A stretch of 64,000 nt of DNA from Zingiber officinale. Lineage: Eukaryota; Streptophyta; Magnoliopsida; Zingiberales; Zingiberaceae. The notes under the pieces are model-generated. The model searched no databases, was not told the DNA's origin, and worked only from the letters and a program-made list of their open reading frames with translations. A program made the position numbers and the translations under genes. Of the stretch, positions 56,581-64,000 are shown one piece after another; position 1 is the stretch's first letter; every line of letters begins with the position of its first letter. The DNA lies in assembly GCF_018446385.1 (NCBI RefSeq), contig NC_056000.1, positions 32,628,011 through 32,692,010 on the forward strand, in the 5' to 3' direction.

Positions 56581-58736
56581 GTATCTATATAGAAAGATGC
56601 AGGAAAAGATGTTGCTGCAGGATTTCAGATTGGTGGATCCAGTGCTTGTGGAGTATGTACCATCAAGAAATTAGAATAAAAATTTCATCCAAGAACAGTT
56701 GAATAAAAGAGCTTCTTACTTAAGCAGTAGGCTAATTGGTACCTTAACTGGCCAATTGGTTGTTGTGCCATGCAATGTTGGGTGAGTAAGAATAACATTA
56801 TATATCACTCTCACTTGCATATTTTGAGAACTTGCAGGATGCATATATACACTAATTATATTTCTTTGTGTAGTTTTCACTGGATTTTGACTATCATCAA
56901 TGTTGAGAAGGAGATTAATTTTTTGTTGGATCCTCTTGGTCACCGCATTCGTGATCAAGATTAGAAATATGTTGTCAACATGTAAGTTTTTTTGACTTCT
57001 TTTTTTACCTTTGTTGAAACATGGATGTATTTTGATGTGGCAATACAATTCCCACGAGTTATATACATGAAGGCTTTTTGAAAATGTATAATGCGGAGGC
57101 GGGAAGGAAAGGGAAAAAACAACCAACATGGGTAGTTGTCAAGGTATGTCCTTTTGATTAGTAACTGTTTCATTATCCTTGAAGGAGTTATTCCAATATT
57201 TCTTTTCTAATATAGGCTCCTCAACAACCAGATGCGGAGCAATGTGGTTTTTATATCATGCGATATATGAAAGATATAATTGAAAATTTTGGAGTTGACC
57301 ATGAGGATTCACTTCCAGCAATGGTAATAATACAATATCTTCCATTTTGCATATAAGCCCTAAAGAAAATTTTTTGCATTTTCCAACACTGCTTCAGTAT
57401 CATAATTGATTTGATATAAAACAAACTCATATTTGATTTGATTGATTATGAACTTCTCTTAGCTTTTCCCTCATTATATCAAATCTTGCTGCTGCTATGC
57501 TTTTCCCCTAGTGCTTGATGTGTTTCTATATAGTCTTTGAACTTCTCTTATGTGAGATGAACAAGTAGATAGATCCCTTTTAGATATTCTTTCTCCAGTT
57601 GTTACGCTTAGGGTTTATGATATGATCTTTCATTTGATTTCCTCTAGTTCTATAAAGTTTCTGTCTGGTTGAAAGAACAGTCTTGAATTTGTCGAGTTTG
57701 TTCTTAGAAATGATTTCATATGCCTAGCTCGAAGAGGGTAAAGTTTGAAATTTGTGTTGACTAGTTTGCATTTTAGCTATTTTCCCCTTGAAATAAAAAC
57801 TTGTTTTGATGTTATTGTATCATTGGAAATCATATAAATGAATTGATGTTACTCATCTTTATTGTTGTTGAGGAATTTATTTACTTTCCATGTACTCTTA
57901 GTGATAAAAGTGAATTTAATATTTACAAACTAAAAGTGAATTTATTTACTTTTCATGTACTCTTAGTGATAAACAGTTATGTCATTTGGGCTGACTACTA
58001 ATGAATTGAATTTGAAAGATTAAAATTGTTGTTTATGTAGTTGGATTCTTTTAAATTTTTAATCAAGGTGATTTAGCATCTGTCGGTGATTTGTCATTAG
58101 CCAATGTGATTTAGGCATCATAGTTAATTATCTTGGAATATAACTAAGTTTATGCTCGAACAAAATACATATAGCCCCTTTAGCTGATGACCAAAACTAT
58201 AAATCTTATAAGAATATCCATATCAGCAATAATTCTAGTGAAAAAAAGCTTACAGTTCAGTATTCAACTTGTGAAGAACTGGTGTTTAATACTAAGGTTA
58301 TAAATTGCATATATTTCAACAAATAACCTTTTTTTATAATGTTTTAGATATTCAGACTCGGTGAAATTTATTTTTATTTGTATCTTTCTGCTTGTACATA
58401 CTGTAAATCGTATATAAGTACTGATTAATTAAATTGCAACTATAAGAAAACTTCGTTGCAATAATTTCTGATTTGGATTATATTAAGTTCCCAGGAATGA
58501 TGATCTATCACTATATGATGTGGTTGAGATAATTGATGAATGTTTTTCTTTTTAAGCATTCCAATTAGTCATCTTGTTACCTGGTGCTCTTACTACTTTT
58601 TCAACTATGATTTTTAGTCTTGGTTTACTAATATATTATTTATGTGTTTTTACAGTTTACAAATCTTAAGTACTTCAGAGTTGAAATTGATGAAGTGCGG
58701 TCCGAGTGGGCTAAATGCATGCTAGATTACATTTGA
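56581..58736 (+). pseudogene. Ulp1-like (C48) cysteine protease domain of CACTA element
   Basis: Ulp1-family proteases cleave SUMO-type conjugates, and many plant transposons carry a Ulp1-like gene of unknown role. Exons: 56581-56781 (YLYRKMQEKMLLQDFRLVDP), 56874-56981 (FHWILTIINVEKEINFLLDP), about 57076-57144 (NAEAGRKGKKQPTWVVVK), 57216-57323 (APQQPDAEQCGFYIMRYMKD), 58656-58736 (FTNLKYFRVEIDEVRSEWAK) ending in TGA. The catalytic set is visible: His in FHW, Asp in LDPL, Gln in PQQP, Cys in QCGFY. Nonsense codons at 56672 and 56962 and a one-base slip before the third exon make it inactive. The N-terminal part is absent. Confidence 0.85.
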
Positions 58737-58802
58737 GTAGGAAAGGTATTTGATTTTTGAAAACTTTGGATGATGCATGCATTTGCATGGAATGTAAATT
58801 GT

Positions 58803-59035
58803 AGATACTACCTTGATGTGTACAATATCTATTACCTTTTGATGTTGTAAAAAGAATATTTGTTATTTTATGGATACTGACTTGATGTGTACAATATCTA
58901 TTATCTTTTGATGTTGTAAGAAGAATATTTGTGTAATTTGTGGATACAGACTTGATGTGTACAATATCTATTATCTTTTTATGTTGTAAGAATAATATTT
59001 ATGTATTGATTACATGGATATTGACTTGGTGTGTT
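58803..59035 (+). repeat. ~75 bp tandem repeat (three copies) in CACTA 3' part
   Basis: GACTTGATGTGTACAATATC, TATTATCTTTTGATGTTGTA and AAGAATATTTGTG repeated three times, between the Ulp1 stop and the right subterminal repeats. Confidence 0.88.
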
Positions 59036-59502
59036 TAGATACACCGATGTATAATAATATTAACTAAATTTTGTACTATTAAAATGTTGTATAATATCGA
59101 TTTTTCACTGTTTCGGAAATCAAATCGGTGTTGTTAAACAATACTGATATTTCATCGATTTTCCACCGCTGCCAAACCGATGTCATTAACTGATATTACA
59201 TCAGTTTTATATCGTAGATGGAATTAGTGTTGTTAATATTACATCGATCGTAAATCACTGTCAAAACTGGTGTTATTAACATATATTACATCGGTTTTAC
59301 ACCATTGCTGAAACGGTGTCGTTAAGTGATACTACACCAGTTCATAACCGATTCAAGAATCGGTGTCGTTAAGTGATACTACACCGGTTATAACCTGATG
59401 TCTAAAATGACAGACCTTTTACATCCCCTTCATAGACATCGGTCGATTTGTAATAGACAGCGGTGGAAAACTAATGTCTATGGGTTTTTTCTTATAGTGA
59501 TG

Positions 59503-59746
59503 CTTGCTTATAACTCGGTCAATCAACTCAGAAGTCTGGTACATGTCGGGAGAGCATGCTCACTTATAACCTGGCCGAACGGGAGTTTGAGACATGATGC
59601 GAGAGCATGCTAGCTTATAACCTGACCAAACGGCTCGGGAGTCTGAAATATAACACAAGAGCATGATCACTTATAACCCGTTCGACCGGCTCGAGAATCT
59701 GATATATGATGTGAGAGCATGCTCGCTGATAACCCGGTTGAACGGC
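59503..59746 (-). repeat. 56 bp satellite, segment 3
   Basis: Four units with GCTCACTTATAACCTGGCCG and GAGTCTGAAATATAAC-like words, between the CACTA element and the Ty3 solo LTR. Confidence 0.87.
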
Positions 59747-59879
59747 TTGGGTGTAACGCTCGAAAATTCTCAGAATACTTTTATAAATATCCTAGTATTT
59801 TTCTGGAATTTTAGGATATTTTTACAGAATTTTTAGAGTAGCAGAAGTAGCAAAAACAAATAGAAACATAAATAGCTTA

Positions 59880-59955
59880 AGCGGGAATTGAACCCGAGAC
59901 CTAGCGAACTCTATGCCTTATAGGGCGACTCTAGTAACCAAGTGAACCCAGCAGG
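59880..59955 (-). other. tRNA-like segment inside solo LTR
   Basis: The minus strand reads TTCACTTGGTTACTAGAG (A-box-like) and about 45 bases later GGTCTCGGGTTCAATTCCCG (B box, T-arm). This resembles the two-part pol III promoter of a tRNA or tRNA-derived SINE. No complete cloverleaf can be drawn, so it is not called a tRNA gene. Confidence 0.5.
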
Positions 59956-61474
59956 GCCGTGCTGAAAGAAAAGGGAATCAATTATATTTATGTTAGAGTT
60001 GGGCCGAATAAATCACTTAATATAAATAGGAAAATTATTAAGTGGAGAATTGTTTTAACGGCAATTCTTCTCCCTCAAACCCTCACGCCGCCCTCTTCTT
60101 CTTCTCTTCTTCTCTTCTTCCCTCGGCGCACAAGCCCAAGGAAGCCTAGGGTTTCATCCCTAGGGTCGTAGGAGCATCTCCCGGCAATATCATGGATACG
60201 AGGATGCTCCTCTCCGCGAGAAGAACGCATAGACGCGAAAAGATTGTCGAAGAGATCTCTTCTCCGGGAAACCTAGCGTTTAGATTTGTAAGAAACTTCG
60301 AGCAGGAGGTAAGAAACCCCTCACCTGCAGTATAAGTAGCTCTTCGTACGTTTTATGCATTAGTTTAGTCATATGCAGAATTTTCAGTATATAGGGTGTG
60401 AATTAGCGCACACCAAGTGTTTGCTTTAATGCTTAGTTCAGTAAAATGCCACCATAGGCATTTCAATAGTTTAGATAAATGCAGTAGAAGCATTTTATAA
60501 CACATTTAGTCTTGTTATAGCTTTTATGGGACTACGGTCCAATGGGTGAGCTCCCACAGTCGCCTCTAGGTTCAGATAACCTAGTAAGAGCAGGATAAGG
60601 TATATTAGTTACAAATTAGTATTTTACTTTTCAGTGGCACTGTACTGGACTTCAGTTGTCCTTGGGCTGGGCTCCCATAGTCGTCCCTAGGTTTAGATAA
60701 CCTAGTAACTCTACTAAATTCGGGACTTGCAACCCCGGGTCTAGTTAGGGATGCGCGCATAACACGTACAGTTGCCAGGCCCATTAGCAGTATGATTATG
60801 TACTTTCACCTATTTATGATAAATAGCTTTCAAAACTTCACAATATAGTTTAAGTGAAAACAGAGCAGCTTAGCATCAGTTAGCAGTAGCGTAGCTTAGT
60901 TTTTATTTCAGTTTATCTCTTATGGATCCACATGATGATTTATGCTTAGCTACGATTGCCATGTATCGTATGTGATTATGTCATGTTTTAGAATCCATAT
61001 TTAGCAATGTTCAGCATATATTTCAAATAGCATGTTTTAAAAGCATAAATTACATCGTATGCATGTTCTGTGAGGTAGATGGTCTTTTACTAAGCTCCCA
61101 AGCTTACAGATACTTCTTTTCCTTATACTGCAGATAAAGGTAAAGGAAAAATGGACTAGCGGAGGCTGGAGTTCAATGCTACGAAGATGTGTGTGGGCAG
61201 GAACTTGGAATGAAGACCCTTGGGAACTAGCAAATTTAAAGAATTAGAACCTTTGTTTTTTTTTAATGTTTATGCACCTTTGGAATGTTTAAGAATTCTA
61301 AATTGTGAAATCATGCTTATGCCATGCCTAGGACACTAGTTAGCTTATTGATGAGTAGTAAATCATGCATAATGTTAGTGAAGACCTATTACAATGTTCT
61401 CTAGGCATTTTAGGTTTATTATAGTGAGTTGTGTATGATCGAGCTCTGAAATCAGGGTTTTGCAGCGAAATCAG

Positions 61475-61840
61475 AAACTCCAATCGATCGACCGATCGAT
61501 TGGAGGGACCTCAATCGATCGGTTGATCGATTGAGAGCTGATTTCCACGAACAGTAAGTTCTGGGATCGATCACTGGATCGATCGAGGAATTAGCCTTGC
61601 GAACAGAGAGCTTCTGAATCGATCATTGGATCGATTGGTATAGCTGGATCGATCAGCCGATCGATCCATAACTTCTCCCGTGTACAGTAGCACGCTGAAT
61701 CGATCACTGGATCGATTAGTCATAGCTGGATCGATCAGCCGATCGATCCATAAATTCTTCCGTGCACAGTAGCACGATGAATCGATCAGGGAATCGATCA
61801 GATGACTCCAATCGATCAGCTGATCGATTGGAGGGTCTGA
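61475..61840. repeat. ATCGAT palindrome array in Ty3 solo LTR
   Basis: About ten hairpins including CCAATCGATC-GACC-GATCGATTGG in pieces, TCAATCGATC-GGTT-GATCGATTGA, and GGATCGATC-AGCC-GATCGATCC. Same arm sequence as in the copia LTRs at 4205-4565, but in an unrelated LTR. Confidence 0.88.
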
Positions 61841-62074
61841 TTTCAGCTGGAAGGGTCTCATTTCAGTCTTTTGAGCAAATAGAAAGTTTGGGTTCCTTCC
61901 CTAGTGCACGTATGTCAGAGGAAAGGTCTTTGAACCTAATCTTACAGGCTGTAATAGTCATTAGCAGAGTAAGATTTTAAATAGCACAGATTTCCACACA
62001 TTATAGTTAGCACAGCATAATGTGATGGTCCAGCCTCGCAGCCTAGTTAGTAGGAGGTGGGTCGTTACATTGGG

Positions 62075-63088
62075 AGTCTGGAATATGGCGCGAGAGCATG
62101 CTCAATTGCAACTTGGTCGAGCGATTCGAGAATCTAATATATGTCACAAGAATATGCTCACTTATAACCCAGACAAATGGTTCGATAGTCTAAAATATGA
62201 CGTGAGAGCATTCTCACTTATAACCAGGCCGACCGGCTTAGGAGTCTGGAATATAGTATGAGAGAATACTCACTTATAACCTGGCCGAGTGGCTCGGGAG
62301 TCTGGAATATGGCGCAAGAGCATGCTCGCTTACAACCCGGTTGAGCGACTCAGGAGTTTGGAATATAGTGCAAGAGCATGCTCACTTACAACCTAGCTGA
62401 ACGACTCGGGAGTCTGGGACATGGCGCATGAGCATGGTCGCTTATAACCCGGCTGAGCAGTTCGGGAGTCTGATATATGGCACGAGAGTATGCTCGCTTA
62501 TAACTCGACCGAATGGGTCAGAAGTCTGGAATATGGCGAGATAGCATGCTCGCTTATAACCTGGCCGACCGACTTGGGAGTTTGAAATATGACACGAGAG
62601 CATACTCACTTATAACCCGACTGACTGGCTTGGGAGTCTCAAACGTAGCGCGAGAGCATGCTCGTTTATAATTCGGTTGAATGCCTCAAGAGTCTGAAAT
62701 ATAGTGTAAGAGCATGCTCACTTATAATCTGGTCGAGCAACTTAGGAGACTGATATATGGTGCGAGAGCATGCTCACTTATAACCTGCTCGAACGACTCA
62801 GGAGTTTGGAATATGGCACGCGAGCATACTCGCTTATAACCCGACCGACCGACATGGGAGTCTGGAATATGGCACGATAGCATGTTCCCTTCTATTCCGA
62901 CACGCAGCTCGGGAGTCTAGAATATAGCATGAGAGTATACTTGTTTATAACTCGGTTGAGCGGCTCGAGAGTTTGGAATACGACGCGAGAGCATACTCGC
63001 TTATAACTCAGTCGAACATCTATGGAGTCTGGAATATGGCACAGGAGCATACTCGCTTATAACACGGCTAAATTGCTCAAGAGTTCGG
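62075..63088 (-). repeat. 56 bp satellite, segment 4 (about 18 copies)
   Basis: Head-to-tail units of about 56 bases: GAGTCTGGAATATGGCGCGA, GAGCATGCTCGCTTATAACC, then CGGCCGAACGGCTCGG. Copies are 70-90% alike by eye. It is the largest remaining block of the array. Confidence 0.92.
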
Positions 63089-64000
63089 CGTTGGATCGAG
63101 ACGCACGTGAGAAGGGGGGTGAATCACGTGGTTTTGAAAAACCTTATCTTTTTAGATTCAAAATCAAAGTACGTGCAGCGAAAATATAAATTAATAAAAA
63201 TATAAAAGTAAAAGCAAGTAAAAGACACGAATAAGTTTTTTTTACTTGGTTCAGAGCATTCGGTGACTTCTACTTCAAGACCCAGATTTCACAGATCTAT
63301 CGATGGGTAATCCACTAAAAACCTCTTCCGGAATCACCAGAAGAGGGATCGAATGCACAAGGATCAGAAGAGTGTAACAAGCTACACTTTTCCGTTTACA
63401 GAAATTAAGTACAGTAATTAAATTATGTTACCAGACACTTTTGTAGATGGTCGGCTCAAGCTTGGTGTTTGGATGGCTTTTCAGCAGCAGTCAGACATAG
63501 TAGAGTAGTAGCAGGGCAGTAGCAGGAAGCCAGAGTAGTCAGAAAGTTAATCGAACGCGTAGAATCTCATATGGAAGTTGTTGAAGAAGTCTTGGTCAAG
63601 ACACCCATTTAAAGGGTGTGGAAGGCACATTCTATTGCCTTGAAGGCACCTTCCATAGGCCAGATTCTATCACAAACTCATTGCTCGTTATCTGCAATAA
63701 AGTTTAAATTGTATCCCTTGGAAGGCGCCTTCCATAGTTTGTAGAATCGCGATCCTACGCAGGATCGATTTAGGGTGAGGATCGGATCGGTTAGGATCAG
63801 ATCGTAGAATCATACGATCCTACCAAAACTCCTTAAAATCTTATCATACATGATTAATAATTAGAAAAAATACCTAAAAATCTCATTTACATATAAATAA
63901 ATAACTAATTTTGTATATATATGCAATCATTTACACTCAACACCTCAAATTACATTACTACATGTACAAATTTAAATTAATTTGTAATTCAACTATTATT
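63089..64000 (-). mobile_element. LTR fragment, copia SIRE-like, cut by window end
   Basis: Begins CGTTGGATCGAGACGCACG at 63089 (TG changed to CG) followed by GAGAAGGGGGGTGAATCACG, the same G-rich tract plus TGAAT found at 4990 and 14763 near SIRE LTR ends. It continues AT-rich to the window end. Element type is inferred from this motif only. Confidence 0.55.

Larger units (their letters stand above)
53136..59499 (+). mobile_element. CACTA (En/Spm-type) transposon carrying gene fragments
   Basis: Left terminus CATTATAAGAAAAACTC at 53136 (first bases of CACTA changed to CATTA). The right terminus is ..TTTTTTCTTATAGTG at 59499, i.e. CACTATAAGAAAAAA inverted. The 3-base TSD atg is perfect (53133-53135, 59500-59502). 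Subterminal repeats are visible on both sides: GTCTATGAGCG..CGCTCATAGAC near 53240-53275, and ACCGATGTCATTAA / TACACCGGTT words at 59040-59400. No TNP2-type transposase was found, so it is non-autonomous. It contains an IMP4-derived exon set and a Ulp1-like protease, both plus strand. Confidence 0.92.
59752..62069 (+). mobile_element. Ty3 (Del/Tekay-like) solo LTR, 2,318 bp
   Basis: TGTAACGCTCGAAAA at the left and GGTGGGTCGTTACA at the right, inverted ends of the type TGTAACG..CGTTACA. Perfect TSD ttggg (59747-59751 and 62070-62074). It contains phrases such as TCCCACAGTCGCCTCTAGG and GATAAAGGTAAAGGAAAAATG, a tRNA-like segment (59880-59955) and an ATCGAT palindrome array (61475-61840). The strand is assigned from the TGTAACG start typical of the group. 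No internal region is present. Confidence 0.9.

Noticed and set aside
59880..59955. Functional tRNA gene
   Set aside because: Only A- and B-box-like segments are visible. No acceptor stem pairing or clear anticodon arm could be drawn.

Overview
This is a repeat-dense, intron-containing nuclear plant genome segment. The transposon families suggest a monocot with a large genome, and Zingiberales is my low-confidence guess. Only two intact host genes are visible, both on the minus strand. One is a 10-exon ORP3-type oxysterol-binding-protein-related gene (23325-28374, 458 aa). The other is an 8-exon HAD hydrolase / pyrimidine 5'-nucleotidase-like gene (39915-41425, 290 aa). In both, every splice junction could be placed with its phase kept. 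Almost everything else is nested transposable elements, many with readable target-site duplications (TSDs).

Layout. 1-3428 is a mosaic of LTR remnants. 3429-22202 is a gag-only Ty1/copia-type element (plus strand, TSD cacgt/cacat). Its 5' LTR is split by a complete SIRE-type Ty1/copia element at 4971-16436 (minus strand, perfect TSD tctta). That element has gag, protease, integrase, RT-RNase H and a further ORF in the env position, all with nonsense or frameshift lesions. 22203-30267 is the ORP gene and its AT-rich flanks. 30273-38259 is a decayed Tat-type Ty3/gypsy element (minus strand, TSD atcaa) with an antisense ORF, an inserted Ty3 LTR fragment and a solo LTR (35053-36751, TSD ctctg) landed inside gag. 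38265-45634 is the HAD gene and AT-rich intergenic DNA. From 45635 on lies the 3' LTR and tandem-repeat-rich 3' untranslated region of a second Tat-type element. That region is cut up by a gag-only copia element (47521-51378, TSD aatag), a TRIM (52116-52776), a CACTA element (53136-59499, TSD atg) carrying a broken IMP4 gene fragment and a Ulp1-like protease, and a Ty3 solo LTR (59752-62069, TSD ttggg). The window ends in another LTR.

The most unusual signal is a family of short quasi-palindromes. Arms of the type TGATCGGTC/GACCGATCA or CCAATCGATC/GATCGATTGG enclose 2-8 base loops and form arrays in the LTRs or non-coding parts of several element families, including a Ty1/copia SIRE element and a Ty3-type solo LTR. 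The outer arm bases change together, and copy number differs between the two LTRs of one element. With other shared LTR modules and a G-rich tract near LTR ends, this suggests that LTRs in this genome are built from exchangeable palindromic cassettes. That interpretation is inference; the palindromes themselves can be read directly.
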